From: Bog-473 sp963743785
Lineage (GTDB): Bacteria > Actinomycetota > Acidimicrobiia > Acidimicrobiales > RAAP-2
Length of the DNA stretch: 64,000 bases
Assembly: GCA_963743785.1 (NCBI GenBank)
Contig: CAVURD010000020.1
Coordinates: 62,001 to 126,000 of the forward strand
Direction: 5' to 3'
In this document: in pieces, positions 15,900 to 23,304 of the stretch
Position numbering within the stretch: position 1 is the first letter of the stretch
Layout of the letters: each line of letters opens with the position of its first letter
Position numbers and translations under genes: made by a program
Notes under the pieces: generated by a model
Databases searched by the model: none
What the model saw: the letters and a program-made list of their open reading frames with translations, nothing else
Told to the model about the DNA's origin: nothing

Positions 15900-16961
15900 A
15901 TGAGCGACACGAGGACGACAGATGAACAGGGCGCCGAAGCAGTGAATCCGGAGCGACTGGGTCGATGGATGGACACTCAGGATCTGCCGGGACGAGGTGA
16001 AGCGGTGACGTGCAGCTTCATCAGCGGCGGCACGTCCAACGTGATCTTTCGCATCCAGCGGGGCGACTTCATCTCCGTGCTCCGGCGGCCCCCGGTGAAA
16101 GTGCCGGAGGGTCGCAACAAGACGATGCTGCGTGAATTCCGCGTTTTGAACGCCCTCAACGGCACCGACGTCCCTCACCCCGAGGCGTATGCGGTCTGTG
16201 ACGACACCGAGGTTCTCGGTGCTGCCTTCTACCTCATGAGCGAGATCGACGGATGGTCGCCCATGAACACCAACGGGTGGCCCGCCCCGTTCGACTCGGA
16301 TCTCGACGCTAGATTTCGCCTGGGCATTCAGCTCATCGATGGTCCCGCTCGTCTGGCTCGGGTCGATTGGCGAGCTCGAGGACTCGAAGGCTTCGGCAAG
16401 CCGGACAACTTCCATGATCGACAGGTCGATCGCTGGCTGGCCCACCTCAACGCCATCAAATTCCGCGAGTTGCCCGGCCTGGACGTGGCGTCCGATTGGC
16501 TGCGCAATCATCGACCGTCGCATTGGGAGCCCGGCATCATTCACGGCGACTATCAGTTCGCCAACGCCATGTTCAATCACGGGGCTCCGGCCAAGTTGGC
16601 CGCCATGGTCGACTGGGAGATGTCAACGGTCGGCGACCCGCTCCTCGATCTGGGATGGGTGATGAACGGCTGGACCAATCCCGGCGAAGACCGGACCAAC
16701 GGCTATGTGGACCTGACCGGTATGCCCAGTCGGGACCAGATGCTCGGCCATTACGCCACGGTCAGCGGACGATCGGTCGACGAAATCGACTACTACGTCA
16801 TCTTGGCCCGATTCAAACTGGCTATCGTGCTTGAGGGCGGATATGCCCGGATCGTGAACGGCACATCGGACAACCCAGGTATGGCCGCCTACGGACCCGT
16901 TGTCCTCGACAGCATGAAGGGGGCCGCTGAGCTGGCATCGACGACCGCTCTCGGACGGTGA
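15900..16961 (+). CDS. Phosphotransferase family protein (APH fold, FadE36/ACAD10-like)
   Basis: The 353-residue protein has the aminoglycoside-phosphotransferase fold: a nucleotide loop at ISGGTSNVIFRI, a probable ATP-binding Arg/Lys strand in VLRRPPVKVPEG, the catalytic loop GIIHGDYQFANAMF near residue 220, and the metal-binding AMVDWEMSTVGDPLLDLGW near residue 240. Close relatives sit with acyl-CoA dehydrogenases and hydratases in actinobacteria (FadE36 of mycobacteria, the N-terminal domain of human ACAD10). They are thought to phosphorylate hydroxylated acyl chains before dehydration. An AAGGAG-like ribosome site lies upstream of ATG 15900. The stop overlaps the GTG of the following enoyl-CoA hydratase, so both form one operon controlled probably by the divergent TetR. 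Confidence 0.9.
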   Translation: MSDTRTTDEQGAEAVNPERLGRWMDTQDLPGRGEAVTCSFISGGTSNVIFRIQRGDFISVLRRPPVKVPEGRNKTMLREFRVLNALNGTDVPHPEAYAVCDDTEVLGAAFYLMSEIDGWSPMNTNGWPAPFDSDLDARFRLGIQLIDGPARLARVDWRARGLEGFGKPDNFHDRQVDRWLAHLNAIKFRELPGLDVASDWLRNHRPSHWEPGIIHGDYQFANAMFNHGAPAKLAAMVDWEMSTVGDPLLDLGWVMNGWTNPGEDRTNGYVDLTGMPSRDQMLGHYATVSGRSVDEIDYYVILARFKLAIVLEGGYARIVNGTSDNPGMAAYGPVVLDSMKGAAELASTTALGR

Positions 16962-17758
16962 GCCCTGACGGGGACTCGGTCCTCCTGCGTGCACGTCATG
17001 ATGAGGTCGAGGTGCTGACGATGAACCGACCGGCGTCAGCGAATGCGCTGGACCCGCAGCTACTCAGCGACCTCAATCGGGCACTGGCCGCCCTTGAGCG
17101 TGACGATGGCGTCCGGGTCGTCGTCCTGACCGGTGTGGGCGAGCGACACTTCTGTGCCGGGATGGATTTGGCCGCCTTTAGCGCCGGGTCAGACACGCGT
17201 GGCCAGGTCGATTCCGCAACTGGCGACACCGGTGGTCGCTCGCCGCTTGATCTCTTTCAACAGCCATGCGCCAAGCCGATCATCGCTGCGGTCAACGGTG
17301 TCGCCGTAGGCGGTGGGTTTGAGTTGGTGCTGGCTTGCGACCTGGTGGTTGCCGTCGAAGAGGCTCGTTTCGGCATGCCCGAAGTGAGGCGAGGATTGAT
17401 CGCCGGCGGTGGCGGCACCCTACTGGGTACCCGGATCCCACTCGCTCTCGCGCTCGAAGTTGGACTGACCGGTGAATTTGTCGACGTGAGACGTGCCGCA
17501 CAGTGGGGACTGGTGAACCGGGTGGTGCCGCGCCGCGAGCTGATGGATTCGGCCCTGCAATTGGCGGGGCTGGTGGCGGCGAACGGACCACTCGCTGTGC
17601 GGGCGACCAAGAAGTTGATGCGCCGAGCAGTGACCGAGCAACCGGGCAGCGGGTGGGGATCGAGCGAAGAGATCGCAGCGGTATTTCAGAGCGATGATGC
17701 CCGTGAAGGCGCGATGGCGTTCATCGAGAAACGTCCGCCAGTCTGGAAGGGCTGCTAG
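16958..17758 (+). CDS. Enoyl-CoA hydratase/isomerase family protein
   Basis: The 266-residue crotonase-family protein starts at GTG 16958, overlapping the phosphotransferase stop (GTGA). It shows VLTMNRPASANALD, the first oxyanion motif ERHFCAGMDLAAF near residue 66 and the second in AAVNGVAVGGGFELVLACDLVVA near residue 110, followed by FGMPEVRRGLIAGGGG, where the Glu is in a usual catalytic position for hydratases. Pairing with an APH-type kinase suggests a route for 3- or 4-hydroxyacyl-CoA compounds in which phosphorylation aids elimination and the hydratase handles the enoyl product. Confidence 0.92.
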   Translation: MSPDGDSVLLRARHDEVEVLTMNRPASANALDPQLLSDLNRALAALERDDGVRVVVLTGVGERHFCAGMDLAAFSAGSDTRGQVDSATGDTGGRSPLDLFQQPCAKPIIAAVNGVAVGGGFELVLACDLVVAVEEARFGMPEVRRGLIAGGGGTLLGTRIPLALALEVGLTGEFVDVRRAAQWGLVNRVVPRRELMDSALQLAGLVAANGPLAVRATKKLMRRAVTEQPGSGWGSSEEIAAVFQSDDAREGAMAFIEKRPPVWKGC

Positions 17759-17831
17759 GACACCTGTGCGCGTGAATTGCACCTAACCCCTAAAGACAGG
17801 CGTCCTTACCGGCCGCATGGGCGACCTCGGA

Positions 17832-19067
17832 TTACGGCAGGACGTTTGCCTTCGCCACCTGGCCCAGCCAGTGACCGGAAGGCTTGACCGTTCGACGGAA
17901 TGTCTCCAGATCGACGGAAATCAGGCCGAAGGTCTTGGAAAAGCCTGCCGTCCATTCGAAGTTGTCGAGGAGCGTCCAGTGCAGGTAGCCGCGGACATCG
18001 ATGCCATCAGCGATGCACCCAGCCAGCCCCTCGAGCGCGGCCTGGGTGTAGGAAATCCGCGCGTCGTCGTCATCGGTGGCCATGCCATTTTCGGTCACCA
18101 GAATGGGTACCGCGGCGTGCGCAGCCGCCAAGCGAACCGAGTGTCCCAGTGCCGCCGGGTAGACCTCCCATCCCGTCTGCATCGTGGCCACGCCCTCGTC
18201 GGGTGGAATGCTGCCGTCCGGGCCGATGCGATTGCGGGAATAGGTCTGGACTCCGACGAAATCGTCGTGACGAGAGACTGCCAACCAGTCCAGTTGCCCG
18301 CCCTGACGGGACCGCACGCACCGCTGCTCGCCTCCCTCGGCGGCCTGCAGATCGACCAGGGCGAGCGTCCAGCCGACGAGAGGATCGCCGGGCCCAGATT
18401 TGATTGCCTCCACCGCCAGTCGGTGCGCAGCGGCCATTCTCTCCACATCGCCCGAGATCAGTCCCATGCGGAAACGCGATGGATCGAATCCGCCCACGCC
18501 GGCCTCAACTGCCCTCACTGTCTCACTGTCTGGCTCCCGATCGGAGGTCCCCATCGGCAGCATGCCGGTGTGTTGCATCATTGACATGATGTTCGGCTCG
18601 TTGAGTGTGCAGACCCATGACAACAGATCGCCCAGGTACTCAGTCACGCGAGTGGTATAGCGGGCGAAATGGGTCGGAGAATCCGCATTCCCCCACCCGC
18701 CGATTCCGGCGAACCATCGCGGTGTCGTGAAATGGTTGTAGGTCACCACCGGGGTGATCCCGAGTTCGAGACAGGTACCGATCATGCGTCGGTAGTGATC
18801 CAGCGCAGCGCGAGAGAAATACTCCTGCTCCGGCTGGATGCGGGACCATTCAAGCGAGAACCTGTAGGTGTTGAAGCCCAGGTCGGCCAGGAGGCCGATG
18901 TCCTCCTGATATCGATGGTAGTGATCGCATGCGTCGCCCGAGGGCTCATTGAATCTGGACTCTTCCGCCCACTCGAGCGGCCACAGGTCAGCGCTCACGT
19001 TGCCGCCCTCAACTTGATGGCCAGCAGTAGACGCGCCCCACAGGAATCCGTTCGGGAATCGATTCAT
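17832..19067 (-). CDS. Glycoside hydrolase family 1 (beta-glucosidase type)
   Basis: The 411-residue protein has the GH1 N-terminal signature FPNGFLWGASTAGHQVEGGN, the acid/base Glu157 in TLNEPNI, and the nucleophile Glu326 in ILVTENGMA. C-terminal landmarks GYLHWTLLDNFEW and FGLISVD shape the aglycone site and are typical of the family. No signal peptide is seen, so it is cytoplasmic. It is the last gene of a minus-strand run (GH1, SDR, GH1) with only 13 bases between the SDR stop and its start. The substrate may be a beta-glucoside, beta-galactoside or beta-glycosylated natural product. Differences from the paralogue at 19951-21222 suggest a different aglycone. Confidence 0.94.
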   Translation of the reverse strand: MNRFPNGFLWGASTAGHQVEGGNVSADLWPLEWAEESRFNEPSGDACDHYHRYQEDIGLLADLGFNTYRFSLEWSRIQPEQEYFSRAALDHYRRMIGTCLELGITPVVTYNHFTTPRWFAGIGGWGNADSPTHFARYTTRVTEYLGDLLSWVCTLNEPNIMSMMQHTGMLPMGTSDREPDSETVRAVEAGVGGFDPSRFRMGLISGDVERMAAAHRLAVEAIKSGPGDPLVGWTLALVDLQAAEGGEQRCVRSRQGGQLDWLAVSRHDDFVGVQTYSRNRIGPDGSIPPDEGVATMQTGWEVYPAALGHSVRLAAAHAAVPILVTENGMATDDDDARISYTQAALEGLAGCIADGIDVRGYLHWTLLDNFEWTAGFSKTFGLISVDLETFRRTVKPSGHWLGQVAKANVLP

Positions 19068-19080
19068 GGCGCCGTCGCCA

Positions 19081-19932
19081 TCATTGCTCGGTCACGTCAA
19101 AGGCTCCCCGGCTGACTGCGGCCACGGTTCCACCATCGACCAGAATGTCGATCCCATTGACGTAGCTCGCCTCGTCTGAAAGAAGGAATCCGGTGACAGC
19201 TGCTACCTCTTCGGGACGACCCTGCCGGGCCAACGGGGTCACCCCGACGAGCAGATCGTTGGTCGTACGAGCGACGGACTCTTGTCTGCCCATTGGCGTG
19301 TCGATAACGCCCGGCGACACTGAGCACACCCGAGCTCCTTGGCGTCCAAAACGAATGGCTTCACGCTGAGCCAGCCGATGGACTCCCCGTTTGGCCCAAA
19401 AGTAGGCCAGCCCGGAATCTTCAACCGAAGGGCCGACGGCGACGTGGATCCGATCGAGGAAATTCTCCTGCAGCGGGTCCTCGAGTACCGCATCAATTGC
19501 CGGATCAACCGGATGCTGACTCAGGAGCGGCGCCATGGAGGCGTAACAGACAATGCTCGTACCTGCGGTCGAGAGGGGAAAGAGCATTTCGGTCAGCATG
19601 GCGGTGCCGATGAGATCAACTTCAAATATTCTTCGCCAGTCACCCATGGTCGGCGAGATGCCCGCGGCGTGGGCCACGGCTCGCAGTAGGCCCATTTCCA
19701 CCACCCTCGACGAGAGCAGAGCCAATGCGGTCGCATCCGTGATGTCAAGCGCAATAGCGTCAACCGCGGCGCGCCCGTGGCGATCAGAGAGCAGGCGCGC
19801 CGCATCGGTGACAGCGCCCTCATTGAGATCCACCAGGAGGAGTACGTCCACCACGTCCGCCATCCTTGTGGCGCACGCCAGACCCATGCCGGAACCAGCG
19901 CCAGTTACGAGACCCACCGTGTTCGTTGTCAT
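19081..19932 (-). CDS. Short-chain dehydrogenase/reductase
   Basis: The 283-residue SDR has the cofactor motif VTGAGSGMG (residues 9-17), AHAAGISP in place of the usual NNAG strand near residues 87-94, catalytic Ser132 in CYASMAP, and Tyr177-x3-Lys181 in AYFWAK. The C-terminal FLLSDEASYVNGIDILVDGG is the classical SDR ending. It lies between two GH1 genes with 13- and 18-base gaps, so it is in the same transcript. A role in oxidising or reducing a hydroxyl of the released aglycone (steroid or terpenoid 3-alpha/beta-hydroxyl type) or of the sugar is likely but cannot be decided. It resembles 3-alpha-hydroxysteroid dehydrogenase-like SDRs in the long insert before the Tyr. Confidence 0.9.
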   Translation of the reverse strand: MTTNTVGLVTGAGSGMGLACATRMADVVDVLLLVDLNEGAVTDAARLLSDRHGRAAVDAIALDITDATALALLSSRVVEMGLLRAVAHAAGISPTMGDWRRIFEVDLIGTAMLTEMLFPLSTAGTSIVCYASMAPLLSQHPVDPAIDAVLEDPLQENFLDRIHVAVGPSVEDSGLAYFWAKRGVHRLAQREAIRFGRQGARVCSVSPGVIDTPMGRQESVARTTNDLLVGVTPLARQGRPEEVAAVTGFLLSDEASYVNGIDILVDGGTVAAVSRGAFDVTEQ

Positions 19933-19950
19933 GCCTGTCTTCTCGCGCCC

Positions 19951-21222
19951 CTACAGGGCATTTCGCCGGGCAATGGCGCCCAGGTGTGGGCCACTGGATT
20001 TCGGTGTGCGCGTGAAGTCGGTCCGGTCAACCGACGCCAGTCCCATCTTGGGTGCGTAACCACGAGACCACTCGAAGTTGTCGATGAGGGTCCAATGGAT
20101 GTAGCCAAGAACGCGCGCGCCATTTTGGATGGCTTCATGGAGCCCGGCCAGGGTTTCATCCATGTGCCATATACGGCGCGCATCATCATCCGTCTCGAGC
20201 CCGTTCTCCGTGACCAGCACCGGCTTGTTGGTCTGGGCGTGAAGATAGGCCACGGCGTGGCCGAGGGCTTCGGGCCGCTGGATGGCCGCCTGTCGATCTC
20301 CAGCCTCAGTAAAGGGCAGCACCGGGAGGGGCGGATACTCCGAGCGGGCACCTGGGATGCGGATCGAGCGATAGGTCTGCACGCCAGTGAAATCGCAGGC
20401 CCGCTTTATGGTGTCGATCCACTCACCATAGGCATTGAGACGAACCTCCTCGAAGGGGCTCCCGTCGCCACCGGGCTGAAAATCCGTCACTGAAAGCGTC
20501 ACCCCGACGGGGAGGTCGCTGCGTTCCGCCTTGATGGCGGCGAATCCCTCCTCATGTCCGGCAATCAATTGCGGTGTCATGTCATCGAGGTCCGGATGGT
20601 TCACCGTCACAAACTTTTCAACCGACAACGCCTCGGCGGCCGCGGCATGGACCTCATAGGACAGCGGGTCTTCGTGGCTGAAGTAGCCCTCTGCCCCCGG
20701 AACGCTCCGGAAGACCTTCGATACCTGTGGTTCGTTCATCGTGAAGGCGAAGGCCATGCCGTCGGCGAGCGCCTTGGCAGCGGTCGTGCAGTAGCGGGCA
20801 AAGAGCGTGGGGGCGTCGGGATTCATCCAGCCACCGGCCATGGCGAACCACAATGGTGTTGTGCCATGGTTGAAGGACACCGCTGGCGCAACGCCGTACG
20901 AGTGACAACATTCGATCACCCGCTTGTAGTGATCAAGTTCGGCGACGGAGAACTGGCTCCTCGTCGGCTCGATACGTGACCACTCGATCGAAAAGCGGTA
21001 GCAGCTCAGCCCGAAGCCGGCCAACATCGCGATGTCCTCTTCGTAGCGGTGATAACTGTCGCAGGCATCACCCGAGCGCTCCACGAACATCGTCGGATGC
21101 ATGTTTTCCAGGTACCAAAAGTCGGAGTTGACGTTGTTGCCCTCAATCTGATGGCCTGCCGTGGCGGCTCCCCACACAAAACCCTTCGGGAAGGCACGCG
21201 TCTCATTCGTCGGCTCCGGCAT
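19951..21222 (-). CDS. Glycoside hydrolase family 1 (beta-glucosidase type)
   Basis: The 423-residue GH1 enzyme has FPKGFVWGAATAGHQIEGNN at residues 11-30, acid/base Glu164 in FTMNEPQV and nucleophile Glu339 in VLVTENGLE, with YIHWTLIDNFEW near the end. It lacks a signal peptide. It is the first gene of the operon with the SDR and the second GH1, and is related to but clearly diverged from the latter (an old duplication). The ATG at 21222 is preceded by an AGAGGAC ribosome site and, 28 bases upstream, by a TGCAAACCTTTGCA operator-like site shared with uxaC. This links its expression to the sugar-acid module. Confidence 0.94.
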   Translation of the reverse strand: MPEPTNETRAFPKGFVWGAATAGHQIEGNNVNSDFWYLENMHPTMFVERSGDACDSYHRYEEDIAMLAGFGLSCYRFSIEWSRIEPTRSQFSVAELDHYKRVIECCHSYGVAPAVSFNHGTTPLWFAMAGGWMNPDAPTLFARYCTTAAKALADGMAFAFTMNEPQVSKVFRSVPGAEGYFSHEDPLSYEVHAAAAEALSVEKFVTVNHPDLDDMTPQLIAGHEEGFAAIKAERSDLPVGVTLSVTDFQPGGDGSPFEEVRLNAYGEWIDTIKRACDFTGVQTYRSIRIPGARSEYPPLPVLPFTEAGDRQAAIQRPEALGHAVAYLHAQTNKPVLVTENGLETDDDARRIWHMDETLAGLHEAIQNGARVLGYIHWTLIDNFEWSRGYAPKMGLASVDRTDFTRTPKSSGPHLGAIARRNAL

Positions 21223-21249
21223 CTGTCCTCTTCACCTCGATGATATGGC

Positions 21250-21263
21250 TGCAAACCTTTGCA
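21250..21263. promoter_or_regulatory. TGCAAACCTTTGCA site, putative LacI-type operator of the GH1 operon
   Basis: This near-perfect palindrome differs by one base from the 14-base core of the long palindrome at uxaC (TGCAAAGCTTTGCA). On the minus strand it lies between a weak -35-like TTGTGC and a -10-like TATCAT upstream of the first GH1 gene, a usual place for a repressor site. The match of two distant sites in front of glycoside-use genes is the main evidence for a shared regulator. Confidence 0.6.
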
Positions 21264-21367
21264 CAATACCGGAGAGTGCATCAAACGAGGACGGCGCGGG
21301 TGGAGCGACGCAATGCCAGCGCGCCTTCCCGCTCGGCTTCTTTTCGAGGGGTGGTCGCGGTTGGGTA

Positions 21368-22135
21368 GTGTCGAATGTGGATTCTGATGCAGTGACCGAG
21401 AGTCATTTCATTGGCGAACTTGGCCTCACGCATTGGGTCGACCGGGACGTCAGTTACGGTCAGGCGGACATCACCTCCGACATGCTGGTGCCGGGTACGT
21501 CATTTGTCAGGATCGGCATTTTGACCACATTCGCCGACCTGGTGGCGGGCCAGCCCCCATCCGGGGCCATGAATCCGACTACTGACCTGAGCGTGCATGT
21601 CGAGGGCCCCGCGGAGATGTCGACCGTCCACCTGGAATCCCGCGTGGTCAAAGCCGGAGCGACACTGGTGGTGATCGAAACCCGACTGACGGCGGACCAC
21701 CAGAAGGCGCCGTTCGCCACTTCCCTGGCGACCTTCATGAATCGGCAGATCCAGGTGACCGGACGTGCCAGCCGGCACAGCTTGCGCCTGCGCCAGCCAG
21801 TGGCCGAGCGGATCCGGGCGCACGTGACGCGCCCGGGCACGGTAGAAATGCTGATCAGGGACGACGTGGGGAATAGCTTCGGAACCGTGCAGGGCGGCGT
21901 GTTGGCTCTCCTGGCTGAATTGGCGGCTGAATCAGCGGTCGATCAGGACGAACTGTTTGTGGTGACCGATCTCGACGCCCGATACGTGAATCGAGTCAAA
22001 GTCGGGCCGGTGGAGGCGGTGGCCGAGCTCCTCATCGACCGACCACCGAGACGAACACTCGTCGTGCGCATCTACGACCAGGGAGAAGGTCGGCTCGTGA
22101 CCTATGTCACCGCCTCGGGTACCACGTCACCCTGA
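21368..22135 (+). CDS. PaaI-like hotdog-fold thioesterase, double domain
   Basis: The 255-residue protein (GTG start at 21368; GTG 21377 and GTG 21392 are alternatives) contains two hotdog halves. The C-terminal half has SFGTVQGGVLALLAELAAESAV, which matches the acyl-CoA thioesterase helix with the HGG-type turn changed to QGG. The N-terminal half has a degenerate MNPTTDLSVHVEGPA segment. Such tandem hotdog proteins hydrolyse or bind acyl- or aryl-CoA esters. It is divergent from the GH1 operon. A role in releasing CoA from aglycone-derived acids is an inference from context. Confidence 0.72.
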   Translation: MSNVDSDAVTESHFIGELGLTHWVDRDVSYGQADITSDMLVPGTSFVRIGILTTFADLVAGQPPSGAMNPTTDLSVHVEGPAEMSTVHLESRVVKAGATLVVIETRLTADHQKAPFATSLATFMNRQIQVTGRASRHSLRLRQPVAERIRAHVTRPGTVEMLIRDDVGNSFGTVQGGVLALLAELAAESAVDQDELFVVTDLDARYVNRVKVGPVEAVAELLIDRPPRRTLVVRIYDQGEGRLVTYVTASGTTSP

Positions 22136-22213
22136 CGCCGAACCCCATGCTCAAACGCCGAACGGTGCCGGCTGAGCAGGTTGTCACTGCGTTTGCATCC
22201 CGCCGTCGACCCG

Positions 22214-22927
22214 TCAGGGGACGGCCAGCTCGTCTATGAGCCGGTCAATGTAACGATCGATAGCCCCAGCCAGGTCGACGCGGGAAGGGTCGGCCAGCCA
22301 TTGCATCTCAAGGCCCATCACCACGGCGATGACCTCCTGGGCGATCTGATCGACATCGACATCTCGGCGCACCCGACCGTGGGCGATTTCAGTCTCAAGG
22401 ACCGTCCGGACGAAATGCCGCGCCATTTCGTACCTCTCCACGAAGAAGTCATGCAGCGGGTCGCTGGCGTCGAGGCTTTCCGCACCGAGGACGACGTAGA
22501 GGCGGGTCAGGGTGGCGGTCTCCATGTTGTGCTGACCCAGCTGACGAAGGCTGGTGAGCGTCAGATCCACGGGAAATGCTCCACCCGGTCCGAATGCGTC
22601 AGCTTGATCCCGTTCCGCCACCACCTCCCTCAGCAGCCGCTCCTTGGTGCCGAAGTAATACAAAAGCCCCGCCGCGGTCATGCCCACCCGATCGGCCAGT
22701 GCGGCGACGCCGGTTCCTCGATAGCCCTTGGCGGCAAACAGGGCCACGGCTGCGTCGATGATCTGCTGTCGGCGGAGATCTCCTCTCGGTTGGGGATTGC
22801 GTTCGTCAGCACCAGCCGCTTGTCCAAAATGAGCGCTTCTGGCGCGCCCAGAACGCTGCAGTTCCGCCCGTCCCTCAGACGAGCTCAGTTCCGAACTCTT
22901 CGGGTCGGACTCGGGCAATGCCGTCAA
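22214..22927 (-). CDS. TetR family transcriptional regulator
   Basis: The HTH is clear: RRQQIIDAAVALFAAKGYRGTGVAALADRVGMTAAGLLYYFGTKERLLREVV. A long ligand domain follows, ending DRYIDRLIDELAVP. The frame is open to 23068, but a good promoter (22960-22986) lies within that extension, so translation must begin downstream; TTG 22927 is my best choice (237 residues) and is uncertain. Even then about 50 residues precede the HTH. The gene is divergent from the GH3-transporter-GH78 run, which it probably controls. Confidence 0.82.
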   Translation of the reverse strand: MTALPESDPKSSELSSSEGRAELQRSGRARSAHFGQAAGADERNPQPRGDLRRQQIIDAAVALFAAKGYRGTGVAALADRVGMTAAGLLYYFGTKERLLREVVAERDQADAFGPGGAFPVDLTLTSLRQLGQHNMETATLTRLYVVLGAESLDASDPLHDFFVERYEMARHFVRTVLETEIAHGRVRRDVDVDQIAQEVIAVVMGLEMQWLADPSRVDLAGAIDRYIDRLIDELAVP

Positions 22928-22959
22928 CGTGCCGTCCTGCTTGAAGTCACCACGGGAAA

Positions 22960-22986
22960 ATCCTATATATCCGAGAAAATTGTCAA
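22960..22986 (-). promoter_or_regulatory. Probable sigma-70 promoter of the TetR gene
   Basis: On the minus strand a perfect TTGACA (22986-22981) is followed after 15 bases by TAGGAT (22965-22960), in a short A/T-rich stretch unlike its surroundings. The spacing is slightly short. Its position argues that the TetR protein starts near 22927 and not at 23068. Confidence 0.5.
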
Positions 22987-23224
22987 GCAGCCATTCTGGG
23001 AATACCGAACGCGCATTCTGATGACCATGAAGCACGAATCCGCAGGTCACCGCTAAAAGTGATCGCACCGACCGGTGAAGCCAGCGCCAGCCAGGGGCGT
23101 ATTAGCGTTGTGCCGACCGTTCGGTCCAATTACACCGCGGTCGGGGATCCGAGGTGGTGGAGGGGGCACGAAGCCAGCAAGGTTCGCCGATCTCAGGACC
23201 GGATTACCGATTCACAAAAGGCGC

Positions 23225-23253
23225 TTGCGGTGCCTCGGAAATTTTCTTATAGT
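23225..23253 (+). promoter_or_regulatory. Probable sigma-70 promoter of the GH3-transporter run
   Basis: TTGCGG (23225-23230) and TATAGT (23248-23253) are separated by 17 bases and lie about 50 bases before the TTG start of the GH3 gene. The surrounding A/T-rich stretch up to 23280 stands out from the high-GC context. The rest of the 377-base divergent region shows no gene. Confidence 0.62.
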
Positions 23254-23304
23254 CATCAGAATAACGCATTCAAATTATGAGAGTGCCGTTGTGGGGGTAG
23301 GGAA

